Both the position numbers and the translations under genes were made by a program. The notes beneath the pieces were generated by a model, which saw only the letters and a list, made by a program, of their open reading frames with translations, searched no databases and was not told the DNA's origin. DNA of 64,000 nucleotides, taken from Linum tenue. Its lineage: Eukaryota > Streptophyta > Magnoliopsida > Malpighiales > Linaceae. Every line of letters begins with the position of its first letter. Positions within the stretch are counted from its first letter, which is position 1. The stretch spans positions 1,279,912 through 1,343,911 of the forward strand of contig CAMGYJ010000008.1 of the NCBI GenBank assembly GCA_946122785.1, read 5' to 3'. This document shows, one piece after another, positions 11,904 through 23,565 of the stretch.

Positions 11904-14019
11904 GTCCATTTAATTCCCCACCACCTGTCCATTTTCTTTCCCCATCACCATCGTTTTCTCATTTCCATTTGAGAGAAGCAGAGAAACAGAGAGCGTACAG
12001 GGGAGCTCGGGAAGAATTTCCAAAGCTCAATTCTTGAGCCCTACCGATCCAAAAATCCCGTAAGTAATGCCTAATTCATCTATACATCGTGATTTATCGA
12101 TTTAGAGCTTTAAAACGAGTTTTTGGTTCAGGAATTTCTTGAATTCCCGATAAGCCAAATTAGGGTTTCGGAGTATCCGGAAGCCGGATTGAGCCCAAAT
12201 TTCATATACGAGCTTCCTGCAGCGAGGTAATCAATCCTCTAGTTCTAATCCCTGAATTTCGGCAATTATTTAGGTCGGGGTCCTAATCGCTGAATTTAGC
12301 TCCGGCCAGGGTTTGATGTGTTTTTATCGAGAATTTGACCCGGAGCCTAGAACTAATATTGACGGGGATACTGCATGGGATATTAGGGCGGTCTCGGATT
12401 TTAATTCGGGGTTCGTTCGTGAAATTGACGTTTTAGTACGGGAGGCTAGAACCGTTGTTTGAACGACCAGAACTGGTGAGGGATTAGCACGACATACCGG
12501 GTTTGTCGTATCACGATAATTATGTTGATGCTTAGAATTGACCTAGGTGAACTAGAATGGCATGATTAGGGGTGTATGAAATTTTGTGCTATATGTTGAA
12601 CCCTGGATTGCTGTATGATATTATTGACTTGCCCTAATCGATATGAACCTTGTTTATGCTGATGATTTCGTATATGTTGCAAATTGTGGGCTTGACTGTT
12701 GATATGCCTTATGATGGTTCGAACTGGTGATTGGGTATGACATTCATGATTGATGTATTTGGATGTACAAGTGGGAAAATATATATCTCATGGTGATATT
12801 ATGATATTTAAGGAGGATGACTTGCACGAGGGTTTATCCCGATGAAGTGCAATTATACGACTCCTGGTTTACCTATGTTGAGCCAATTATGGCCAGGTCA
12901 AATACATGTGCAAGTAATGAATTATGATTAAGCAAGATGAGATATGAATCATGTATAAGGATACCAAATATGAGTGTTGTGGTCTCACGGTCAACTACAT
13001 AGTAATTAGGGCTCCCTATGCTATTACTCTATTATGATATGTATGATAGTCACACCTCTCATGTGGTGGTGACTGAAGATTTCTTACGAGATATGACCAC
13101 ACCCAGAGCGGTGTCGGGGTATGACTACACCCATAGTGGTGTGGGGTATGTATGACCACATCCGACGGGATGTTGGGGTATGTATGACTACATCCGACGG
13201 GATGTGGGGTATGTTTCCCGGGAGAGTTATTAGCATGGGAGTAGCCAGGCGCCTATAAGTAAAACATGATAAGATGCATATGCATAAGTCAAAGTGGTTG
13301 AGTCTTTTGCCTATTGGGATGTCGGATGCCTGAGGTCTGATCCTAGTGCTTTGGCTTGTTTGCTAGATGTATGGTAGGGGTATGCTCTGTTATGAACTCA
13401 CGATGCTATGATTATCTCACTCAGCTATGAGCTGACCCTCTTTTATTCTTTTCCTCTGCTTATGCCATGTGTAAGCAGATCATCAGCAGGAGCAGTAGCA
13501 AATACTTAGGTGTGGGCAGAGCGAGGAGTTGAAGGCAGGATGAGGTATTGTCTTCAACTATTTTGTGCTTGGACTACTACTCGGGAATTTGGCCAGTGAT
13601 CCACACCTTTTTGTAAAATGTTTTGAGAACGTTTTTATGTGCATACTAGCTTCTGATGCAGTGTGAGACATCCACAGGTGTGGAAAGTTGATGATATGTG
13701 TATATTTGTGTAATTATGTAAATAGTGACGATTATGGCATGTATCAGTATAGTATGCAGTTGTGTAACATGAAACTGTGACTATGGCTATGAAAAGCCAA
13801 TGCATATGGCAGTGAGTGTATATGTTTGTCTATGAATGCATGGATTTAGATGAATTGTTTTGCAGGATCAGATGGAAGAACTGTTAGCCCATTACGCGAG
13901 TAATTCATGTCGAAATTTTATTTGGATAAATTTTGATAATTAGTGTAACACCCGAGATTATTCCGCTGCAATTGTATGAACAATATGATTAGGCAAAACG
14001 TATAGGGTAGGGTGTTACA
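11726..14019 (+). repeat. 5' LTR of the Tekay-like element, 2294 bp
   Basis: It begins TGTAACACC and ends GGTGTTACA, perfect inverted ends. It holds a long (TA)n run near 11855-11900. At about 13085-13215 there is a tandem set of four ~35-bp units, each with a self-complementary core (accaca...tgtgg or acatccgacgggatgt), followed by gggtatgt. No gene lies within. The same array recurs in the 3' LTR at about 19678-19805. Confidence 0.95.
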
Positions 14020-14022
14020 GTT

Positions 14023-14034
14023 TGGTATCAGAGC
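14023..14034 (+). other. Primer binding site, initiator tRNA-Met
   Basis: TGGTATCAGAGC, three bases after the LTR end, is the standard plant tRNA-iMet primer site. The leader from 14035 to 14275 has no ORF. Confidence 0.95.
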
Positions 14035-14275
14035 CCGGTTCCCTCTTTTTGTTGTTATGGCGTACTATACCCTATGGGAGATTAAACACTCTTAAGGAGG
14101 GGAGTACCCCATAATGACTTAAACTGGGAATTGATTTTTACATGATTATGTTTATTGGTATGTTGGATGAAATTACTTGCATCATGGTTTTCAAAACTGA
14201 GTTTTGAACTTATTTGTTTTCAAGTAATTATTTTGGGAAGATTTTGTTTTAACCAAGTGAGAGATTTGGGGAAGA

Positions 14276-17200
14276 ATGAATTTTGTGTGGATTAATCTAA
14301 GGGCAATATTTCCTTGTAGCTCGCACGGAAGTTGTGAAAATGTTCCTACTGACCAGTCGAGAGGAGTGGGGGCGGTTGATGCAAGACCGCCTGCATTAGA
14401 TTATGCAAAGATGAAGAGTTTGGGTGGTAGGGACTTTAAAGGAGATGTGAGTCCAGATACTGTGGTAGAGTGGTTGAGGGAGATGGAAGATGTGTTTGAG
14501 TATCTTTATGCAACCCTAGAGGAAAAAGTGCAATTTAGTAGAGCCCCATTCAGGGATGGTTACCAGGGAGGCCGTAGTGGATTTCAAAGTGGTCGTGGTG
14601 GTTCACAGGGTGGTAGAGGTGGTGGTCGAAATCAGCCATCAGGAAGTGGTACGCAGGGTACCAGAGCACAGGGAGCACCAAGGGTTTATACAATGACTCG
14701 AGGTGAGGCAGAAGTGGCACCAGAAGTTGTGACTGGTATGCTTTCTATCCTTGGCAAGCAAATTTATGCTTTGATCGATACTGGTTCCTCTCACTCATTC
14801 ATGTCATATACGTTTGCACATATGCTACGCTTAGTTCCAGATAAGCTAGGTTATACCTTATGTGTTAAAACACCTGTGGGAGATACCTTGAAGGTAGACT
14901 CAGTTATTAGAAGTTCCTTCATTTGTGTGGAAGGAGCTTTCCTAGCAGCAGATTTAATTCTGCTACCTTTTGATGAATTTGATGTCATCCTTGGAATGGA
15001 CTTTCTGGCAACACATGGAGCTGTTGTGGATTGTCAAAAGAACGAAGTGTTATTCAACACACCAGATAAAGGTCCTGTTGTATTCCGAGGCATTAAGAAA
15101 AAGGAGACTCATGGTTTTCTTTCTGCCTTGGAAGCATTTCGATTAGTGAAGGAAGGTTGTGAAGCCTTTCTTGCTCAAGTTACTGTTGTAAATGAGAAGA
15201 AGGTTGAGGATGTAGAGGTGGTAAGGGAGTTTCCTGATGTATTCCCCGAAGAACTTCCCGGCCTTCCACCTGAAAGGGAAGTAGAGTTTGATATTGAATT
15301 GGTACCTGGCACAACACCAATTTCAATGGCACCATATCGAATGGCACCAATTGAGCTGAAGGAGCTTAAAGAACAATTGCAGGAACTGCTAGACAAGGGG
15401 TTTATTTGACCTAGCATCTCACCTTGGGGTGCACCGGTTTTGTTTGTCAAGAAGAAAGATGGCTCCATGAGAATGTGCATTGACTACCGGAGGTTGAATA
15501 AGGCGACAGTGAAAAATCGTTATCCCCTTCCAAGAATAGATGATTTGTTTGATCAATTGCAGGGTGCATCAGTCTTTTCTAAGATTGATTTGAGGTCCGG
15601 GTACCATCAACTGAAAGTGGCAGATGGAGCGACCTCAAAGACAGCTTTTAGAACAAGATATGGCCATTATGAGTTCCTGGTAATGCCTTTTGGACTCACT
15701 AATGCACCAGCGGTATTTATGGCTCTTATGAACAGAGTTTTTCATGAATATCTTGATAAGTTTGTGATTGTGTTCATAGACGATATTCTCATCTATTCTA
15801 AAAGCGAAGAGGAGCACAAAAATCACCTTAGAATTGTATTGCAAATTCTAAGGGAGAAACAATTATATGCAAAATTCTCAAAATGTGAGTTTTGGCTGAA
15901 GGAGGTAATATTTCTGGGACATGTAATTTCTGGAAGATGAGTGGAGGTGGATCCGAAAAAGGTGGAAGCAGTGGTGAATTGGGCTCCACCAAAAGATGTG
16001 TCGTAGTTGAGAAGTTTTCTTGGCATGGCGGGTTACTATCGGCGGTTTGTTGAAGGATTTTCCAAAATTGCTGCACCATTGACTAAACTGTTGAGGAAGA
16101 ATACCAAGTATGTTTGGGATGAATCATGTCAAAAGAGTTTTGATGAACTGAAGAAGAAATTGACCACAGCACCAGTACTGGCTTTACCTTCAAACCATGG
16201 AGAGTTTGTGGTGTATAGTGATGCCTCGTATCAAGGATTGGGTTGTGTGTTAATGCAAGATGGAAGAGTTATTGCATATGCCTCTAGGCAATTGCGTCCT
16301 CATGAAGTAAATTATCCCACTCATGATTTGGAGTTGGCAGCGGTGGTATTTGCTCTCAAGATATGGCGACATTATTTATATGGTGAGACTTTTAAAATCC
16401 TCACTGATCATAAAAGCCTGAAGTATATTATGGATCAGAAGGATTTAAATAGTCGCCAGAGGAGATGGATTGAACTTCTAAAAGATTATGATTGTACAAT
16501 TGATTACCATCCAGGTAAAGCTAATGTAGTTGCTGATGCCCTAAGCAGAAAGGGGAAGAAGAATATAAATGATCTGGTTGATTTGAGGGCAATGAATGTT
16601 GATTTGGAAGTGGATGGTGTAACAGGGTTACTAGCTCGGTTGAATATCCGACCTTTGTTGCATGACAAAATTCGTGAGAAGCAGAAGGAGGACCCAGAGT
16701 TGGTAAAAATCATTCAAGACATTGAGGAAGGAAAAGAAAGCTCATTTGAAATGGTAGATGGCATGTTGAAGATGAATGGAAGAGCATGTGTTCCTAATGT
16801 TGATAATTTGAGGAAATAGATCCTAGATGAAGCTCATTCTTCTGCTTATGCTATGCACCCAGGAGCTACTAAAATGTATCACACGATCAAACCATATTTT
16901 TGGTGGCGTGGGATGAAAAAGGAAGCGGCTGAACATGTTTTCACATGTCTAGTGTGTCAGAAAGTTAAGGCAGAACATCAAGCTCCTGTGGGAAAACTGC
17001 AACCACTTCCAATTCCAGAATGGAAATGGGAAAGAATCACAATGGATTTTGTATATGGTCTCCCATCATCAAGGGGAAAAGATGCAGTATGGGTTATTGT
17101 GGACCGACTGACCAAATCGGCTCACTTTTTACCCATTAGATGGAAACCATCACTGGAGACTTTGTCTCAACTATATATTAAGGAGATCGTCAGATTGCAT

Positions 17201-18094
17201 GGTGTGCCAATTTCTATTGTCTCTGATCGAGACCCGAGCTTCACATCTCGGTTTTGGCAAAGTTTACATGATGCCTTGGGAACTAAACTACATTTTACCT
17301 CAGCTTATCATCCTCAAACAGATGGGCAGAGTGAACGAACCATCCTAACTTTGGAGGAATTACTTCGATCATGTGTAATGCAATGGGAGGAATCATGGAT
17401 TGACCATTTGCCCCTCATTGAGTTTGCTTACAACAACCAGTACCATAGTAGCTTGGGTGTTCCACCCTATGAAGCACTTTATGGGAGGAAATGTAGGACA
17501 CCATTATGTTGGGATGTAGAAGGAGCAAGACAAATCTCAGGGCCAGAGATAGTTCAGATCACAGTTGATAAAGTCAAGGAAATCAGGGAGCGTCTGAGGG
17601 TGGCTCAAGATCGCCAGAAAGTTTATGTCGACACGAATAGGCGTGAAGTTAATTTCAAAGTGGGTGAGAAAGTATTTCTCAAAGTATCACCATGGAAAGG
17701 GGTGATGAGATTTGGTAAGAAAGGGAAACTTGCACCTCGATATATTGGACCATATGAAATCACAGAGAAGATTGGACCAGTGGCTTATAAGTTAGCAATG
17801 CCTCCAGAACTATCTCAAATCCACAATGTATTTCATGTTAGTATGCTGAAGAGGTACAAAGTGGATCCTTCCCATGTTATACAACCAGAGGAGATCGAGT
17901 TGGGTCCAGATTTAACATTTGAAGAAGTCCCAGTGCAGATTGTTGATTTTCAGATTAAGACTCTTCGTAGGAAGGAAATTCCAATGTTGAAAGTGGTGTG
18001 GAGAAATCAAGATAGTGAGAGTGCTACCTGGGAAACTGAAGCAAGTATGCGAGAGAAGTACCCTGAGTTGGTAGCAAACTACTTTACAGGTTAA
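14276..18094 (+). pseudogene. Tekay-type Gag-Pol with chromodomain, four in-frame stops
   Basis: A single frame runs from 14276 to 18094. A gag N-terminal remnant (MKSLGGRDFKGD...EWLREMEDVFEYL) is joined directly to the Gly/Arg-rich gag tail, so the gag core and zinc knuckle are deleted. Next come protease (LIDTGSSHSF), reverse transcriptase (FIDDILIYS), RNase H ([22 protein letters not shown]), the integrase zinc region (HPGATKMY, CLVC), the integrase core (MDF, SDRDPSF, SERTI) and a C-terminal chromodomain (LKVVWRNQDSESATWETEASMREKYPEL). The chromodomain directs integration to heterochromatin in this clade. Stops are at 15407, 15938, 16004 and 16817; no frameshift is needed between them. 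Confidence 0.95.
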
Positions 18095-18331
18095 CAATCT
18101 TGCTTAGTCAGTTATGTTTTGAATTTGCTGATGTGTTTTGTTGTGATAGCCCAGTGTAGGTTTTTGAAACCTTATATTGGGAACTTGAGGTGTTATGTGT
18201 TTAGTTATATACTTCAGATCTCCTAACCTAAGAGCTAGGTAGTAACAATATATGTGATAGTGTCTGTCAGGAGGAGAAAGAGCGGATGCGTAGTATCAAC
18301 TCAAGGTTAGATTTCGGGGACGAAATCTTTT

Positions 18332-18344
18332 AAGGAGGGGAGAA
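18332..18344 (+). other. Polypurine tract of the Tekay-like element
   Basis: AAGGAGGGGAGAA lies one base before the 3' LTR and is the expected primer for plus-strand DNA synthesis. Confidence 0.9.
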
Positions 18345-18345
18345 T

Positions 18346-20609
18346 TGTAACACCCCGTTTCGACTAATATCGTATTACTGCCACTAGAAAATTTCACGAT
18401 TTAAAATCGATCATTTTGGCCGTATTTCGACGAAAATCGGATTATCGATCGATCGGATAAGTATACGTATATATATATATATATATATACCTGTCCATTT
18501 AATTCCCCACCACCTGTCCATTTTCTTTCCCCATCACCATCGTTTTCTCATTTCCATCCGAGAGAAGCAGAGAAACAGAGAGCGTACAGGGGAGCTCGGG
18601 GAGAATTTCCAAAGCTCAATTCTTGAGCCCTAGCGATCCAAAAATCCCGTAAGTAATGCCTAATTCATCTATACATCGTGATTTATCGATTTAGAGTATT
18701 AAAACGAGTTTTTGGTTCAGGAATTTCTTGAATTCCCGATAAGCCAAATTAGGGTTTCGGAGTATCCGGAAGCCGGATTGAGCCCAAATTTCATATACGA
18801 GCTTCCTGCAGCGAGGTAATCAATCCTCTAGTTCTAATCCCTGAATTTCGGCAATTATTTAGGTCGGGGTCCTAATCGCTGAATTTAGCTCCGGCCAGGG
18901 TTTGATGTGTTTTTATCGAGAATTTGACCCGGAGCCTAGAACTAATATTGACGGGGATACTGCATGGGATATTAGGGCGGTCTCGAATTTTAATTTGGGG
19001 TTCGTTCGTGAAATTGACGTTTTAGTACGGGAGGCTAGAACCGTTGTTTGAACGACCAGAACTGGTGAGGGATTAGCACGACATACCGGGTTTGTCGTAT
19101 CACGATAATTATGTTGATGCTTAGAATTGACCTAGGTGAACTAGAATGGCATGATTAGGGGTGTATGAAATTTTGTGCTATATGTTGAACCCTGGATTGC
19201 TGTATGATATTATTGACTTGCCCTAATCGATATGAACCTTGTTTATGCTGATGATTTCGTATATGTTGCAAATTGTGGGCTTGACTGTTGATATGCCTTA
19301 TGATGGTTCGAACTGGTGATTGGGTATGACATTCATGATTGATGTATTTGGATGTACAAGTGGGAAAATATATATCTCATGGTGATATTATGATATTTAA
19401 GGAGGATGACTTGCACGAGGGTTTATCCCGATGAAGTGCAATTATACGACTCCTGGTTTACCTATGTTGAGCCAATTATGGCCAGGTCAAATACATGTGC
19501 AAGTAATGAATTATGATTAAGCAAGATGAGATATGAATCATGTATAAGGATACCAAATATGAGTGTTGTGGTCTCACGGTCAACTACATAGTAATTAGGG
19601 CTCCCTATGCTATTACTCTATTATGATATGTATGATAGTCACACCTCTCATGTGGTGGTGACTGAAGATTTCTTACGAGATATGACCACACCCAGAGCGG
19701 TGTCGGGGTATGACTACACCCATAGTGGTGTGGGGTATGTATGACCACATCCGACGGGATGTTGGGGTATGTATGACTACATCCGACGGGATGTGGGGTA
19801 TGTTTCCCGGGAGAGTTATTAGCATGGGAGTAGCCAGGCGCCTATAAGTAAAACATGATAAGATGCATATGCATAAGTCAAAGTGGTTGAGTCTTTTGCC
19901 TATTGGGATGTCGGATGCCTGAGGTCTGATCCTAGTGCTTTGGCTTGTTTGCTAGATGTATGGTAGGGGTATGCTCTGTTATGAACTCACGATGTTATGA
20001 TTATCTCACTCAGCTATGAGCTGACCCTCTTTTATTCTTTTCCTCTGCTTATGCCATGTGTAAGCAGATCATCAGCAGTAGCAGTAGCAAATACTTAGTT
20101 GTGGGCAGAGCGAGGAGTTGAAGGCAGGATGAGGTATTGTCTTCAACTATTTTGTGCTTGGACTACTACTTGGGATTTTGGCCAGTGATCCACACCTTTT
20201 TGTAAAATGTTTTGAGAACGTTTTTCATGTGCATACTAGCTTCTGATGTAGTGTGAGACATCCACAGGTGTGGAAAGTTGATGATATGTGTATATTTGTG
20301 TAATTATGTAAGTTGTGACGATTATGGCATGTATCAGTATAGTATGCAGTTGTGTAACATGAAACTGTGACTATGGCTATGAAAAGCCAATGCATATGGC
20401 AGTGAGTGTATATGTTTGTCTATGAATGCATGGATTTAGATGAATTGTTTTGCAGGATCAGATGGAAGAACTGTTAGCCCATTACGCGAGTAATTCATGT
20501 CGAAATTTTATTTGGATAAATTTTGATAATTAGTGTAACACCCGAGATTATTCCGCTGCAATTGTATGAACAATATGATTAGGCAAAACGTATAGGGTAG
20601 GGTGTTACA
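18346..20609 (+). repeat. 3' LTR of the Tekay-like element, 2264 bp
   Basis: Same ends and internal organisation as the 5' LTR. The main difference is a (TA)n tract about 30 bp shorter near 18470-18490. Scattered substitutions include positions near 18557, 18965, 19995 and 20312. Confidence 0.95.
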
Positions 20610-20958
20610 AAAAATGCAGATGTTGGAGCTGGAAGAGTGGCGTTACCACGCCTATGAGAACACCCGGCTGTACAAGGAGCGCACTAAACGCCTGCACGAT
20701 ACCCGGTTGCGGGGTCCGAAAGAGTTCCAGGTTGGTGATCGAGTTCTCCTCTATAACTCTCGCCTGAAGCTCTTTCCCGGAAAACTCCGTTCCCGGTGGT
20801 CTACACCATTCACGGTCACCCAGGTGTTCCCGTACGGCACTATCGAAATTGCCAACCCGCAGACTGAGCTGTTTAAAGTGAATGGCCATCGTCTCAAACT
20901 CTACCTGGGAGACGAGGTCGAACGGGCGGAGTTGGTGGTGGAACTCGCGGACCCTTAG
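20610..20958 (+). pseudogene. C-terminal tip of Athila integrase
   Basis: The residues ELEEWRYHAYENTRLYKERTKRLHD...FQVGDRVLLYNSRLKLFPGKLRSRWSTPFTV resemble the C-terminal, DNA-binding end of Athila/Tat integrase, normally preceded by the DDE core. Here the reading frame is entered directly from the Tekay LTR, so the zinc-binding and catalytic domains and everything upstream in pol are missing. It ends at a stop at 20956-20958. The following words agcgcttgtggggaggcaacccca are typical of Athila sequence after pol. Confidence 0.85.
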
Positions 20959-21185
20959 TTCCGCCATGGGCGTCCAGCTAAAAGACGGTAAAGAAGCGCT
21001 TGTGGGGAGGCAACCCCACCACGATTTGCATTTTCTTTTCCCTTTTTTCTGAGTTTTTGTGTCGTGTCGAGTCAGTTGCATGTCTGTATTGAAGTCCGGT
21101 CGTCGTTGACGCCTCGATTTGGTGTTTTTGTGCAGGAGAGGTTGAAATTTTGGGAAAAATGAATTTTTGGCCGAAGAGGGGGAAA

Positions 21186-21500
21186 TACCCGGTCGTGGGC
21201 CAAAATACCCGACCGGGTATTTTTGGTTCACGCCCGGGGCCCCCCTCTGTTTCTCGAGGGTGAAAAAGGTGAAATACCCGACCCCGTCCCAAAAATACCC
21301 GACCGGGTATTTTTGGTTCGCGGCCGGGTATTCCCCAGACTCTGAAGTCTGAACGCCGCGTTTTAATAATAATACCCGACCTTGATTCAAAAATACCCGA
21401 CCGGGTATTTTTGACTCGAGGCCGGGTATAATCCCCCATTTGATACGCTGCGTTTAGCAAAACCCGGTCGAGGACTCCCAAATACCCGACCGGGGATTTT
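21186..21500 (+). repeat. Array of TACCCG-AC-CGGGTA palindromes in the Athila 3' internal region
   Basis: TACCCGACCGGGTA stands complete at 21206-21219, 21296-21309 and 21394-21407, with single arms around each. TACCCG arms occur at 21186, 21206, 21275, 21296, 21373, 21394 and 21483; CGGGTA arms at 21304, 21325, 21402 and 21423. Most adjacent spacings are 21 bp (21275-21296, 21304-21325, 21373-21394, 21402-21423), with one of 20. Spacer sequences differ between units. The same motif recurs in LTR B but not in LTR A. Confidence 0.85.
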
Positions 21501-21597
21501 TCCTATTTAAAGAAAACCCCCGGTCATTTCTCTCTCCACCCTCATTTTTTCCAACTTTCTCTTCTCTCTCCTCTCAAATCCTCTCCCCTCTCTCCTC

Positions 21598-21725
21598 TTT
21601 GGCCACCGCCGGCCGCCGGTCACCGCCGCCGCCGCCGCCGGCCACCTCCGCCGGCCGCCGCCGGACATTTTCCGGCGACTTTCCGGCGACTCGCCGGCAA
21701 ATTTTCCGGCGAGCCTCCCGGGCGT
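21598..21725. repeat. CCG-rich low-complexity tract with foldback
   Basis: It consists of CCGCCG runs followed by repeats of TTCCGGCGA. CTCGCCGG at about 21688-21695 and CCGGCGAG at about 21705-21712 form a perfect 8-bp inverted repeat. The tract lies in the untranslated region ahead of the extra ORF and would be highly structured as RNA. Confidence 0.6.
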
Positions 21726-22126
21726 TTTTTTTTCGCTCCCCTCGCGTCCCTCACCCTTCCCTCGCGTCCTAGCTACGGTCCTCCTTGTGTTTCCAGGTGT
21801 GTTTCCTGTTCATTTCTAGTTCTTGGAAAATCGGACTGTAGATTATAGCACCGAGAACTGTGTTTGCCTGCCTGATTTAGAGTAGGGTGAGGGATGACTT
21901 GAGCTTGCATGGATGTATATGTGGTAGATGTGCTGCCCGTGTGCTTATTGTGGTTTATTCTGTGATCCTGCCTTGAATTCCGGTTGAGTTGCTTTCAATT
22001 CAACCGGCTGTGCTTAAATTGTTAGCCTAGGTGAGCTTGAGTGTGGGGGAAGTGCTGACCCCATGCCGTTGGTCCTGACAATATATTTTCTTGGCTCCAC
22101 TTTTGGTTTGTTGTTTGTGCAGGATC

Positions 22127-23565
22127 ATGTCCCTCGATCATGCGTTTGTGCAGGGCTTGAGCCTGCACCGGGAGTACGCGGACCAGTTCCGCAAGGTGAC
22201 CCGGGGGAAACTGGAGAAACACTACCACCTCGAGTGGGCAGTGTTCGAGCAGCTCCACTGCTTGCAGGAGCTCAGCACCGCCATCAGTCACCGCGATTGG
22301 CGGACGCTTCTTGCCATTGACGAGCCCACCTACACGGAGCTGGTGTGGGAGTTCTACACCACGTTCGAGTACGACAAGAAGCAGCCTCGGGACGCACATG
22401 CAGTGAAGTTCCGGTTGGGTGGCCGCCCCCGACAGCTGACCATTTACGGGTTGGCCTGTGCATTGGGGATCGAGTACCACCCGTACGATGGCCACACGGT
22501 CGAGCTCCCGAACCCGCCTGACTGGCACCAGGATCATTTCTACAGACGTGTCGTTCGGTTCGCCTTTCGGGATGACTTCTTCGTGGCTGGCCAGACCTAC
22601 GTCAGCACCCTCAGGCCGGAGTGGCACATTCTGAACCTGCTGATCACCCGCTCCATCGTCCCCAACGCCACCGGCTCGCATAAGGTTCCGAAGCGGGTCC
22701 TGTATGCCATGTCCTGTATGGGGGATCCGGAGGACATGCTCCACTTGGGATCTTTCGTGGCCACCACCTTCTCCCGAGCCCACGGGAATCCCACCCACCT
22801 CTTCTGTGGTCCTCTGATCACCCGGTTGGCCCGCCACTTCGGGATCAGCTTCGAGGGGCTTCATGATGCGTCTGAACAGGGCGGCTCCGCACCCCTCAGC
22901 CGGGACGTGCTCCACAGTGCACGCCTCTTGGCCATTGACGACATCCGCACCTGGGTGGATGGGCTCTCTATGCCCCCTGAGGAGGTTGTGGATCTTGATG
23001 AGGACGAGGAGGATGATGACTATTCAGGAGAGGAGGTCGATGAGGATGCTGATGATGATGATGACGGCGCTATGGATGCCGATGAGCCGGAGCCCCCGCT
23101 CTCCCCGCCTGGGGATCTTCATCCTCGACGGAGACCGGTGAGAGGTGAGTCCTCCTCTGGTCCTTCTGGTCCGTCGATGGACTTCTTCACGGAGCAGTTC
23201 CAGCAGATGGGGCTCCAATCCAGCAGATTGGTCTTCAGAACCAGCAGCTCATGGACCATCAGGTCCAGTTCTACCAGCAGTATTCGGCCCACTAGGCCGA
23301 GTACCGGTCCAGGATGACGGGCGTTGATGAGCGCCTTGGCCGCTTGGAGACCAGCATGGGAGTGACTACTGCTCTCATCGAGCGGGAGAGAGATCGAGGC
23401 CGCCGTCTGATGGAGTATTCCGAGCATCTGCTCCAGGCTTGCCACCCTCCAGAGGAGCACCACTGGACCACCCGGTGGGAGCATTCACCGCCACGGCAGC
23501 CACCGGAGGATGGCGTCGACGACCTTATGGATCAGATTGATTTCTCCGGTCTCGGAGGGCCCTAG
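22127..23565 (+). pseudogene. Athila extra ORF in env position (plant transposon protein), frame broken near its end
   Basis: A 396-residue frame from 22127 to 23317 lies between integrase and the 3' LTR. The N-terminal part (HRDWRTLLAIDEPTYTELVWEFYTTF...FRLGGRPRQLTIYGLACALGIEY) matches the family annotated as putative plant transposon protein, found at this site in Athila-like elements. It ends in a strongly acidic tract (DLDEDEEDDD...DADDDDDGAMDADEPEP). No membrane helix or signal peptide is evident, so an envelope role is not supported. Near 23215 the sense appears to move to another frame, which meets TAG at 23293 and continues as a coiled-coil-like tail (MTGVDERLGRLETSMG) to 23565. A good splice acceptor ends at 22122, just before the ATG. 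Confidence 0.75.

Larger units (their letters stand above)
11726..20609 (+). mobile_element. Tekay/Del-type chromovirus (Ty3/gypsy), nested, 8.9 kb
   Basis: The two LTRs are nearly identical (about 16 substitutions by eye over ~2255 aligned bases, plus a TA-repeat length difference). The element has an initiator-Met primer site, a pol polyprotein ending in a chromodomain, and a polypurine tract. Most of gag is deleted and four in-frame stops interrupt the coding frame, so it cannot encode its own mobilisation. The flanking five bases differ (gagag on the left, aaaaa on the right), so the expected 5-bp target duplication is missing. At 1.3e-8 substitutions per site per year, the LTR divergence would place insertion near 0.3 million years ago; that rate is borrowed from rice. 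Confidence 0.95.

Noticed and set aside
22022..22915. A 297-codon minus-strand ORF.
   Set aside because: It is the shadow of the GC-rich extra ORF on the plus strand and has no family resemblance.
22127..23317. Envelope protein of an errantivirus-like element.
   Set aside because: The position fits, but there is no signal peptide, membrane helix or cleavage site, and the sequence matches the plant transposon protein family.
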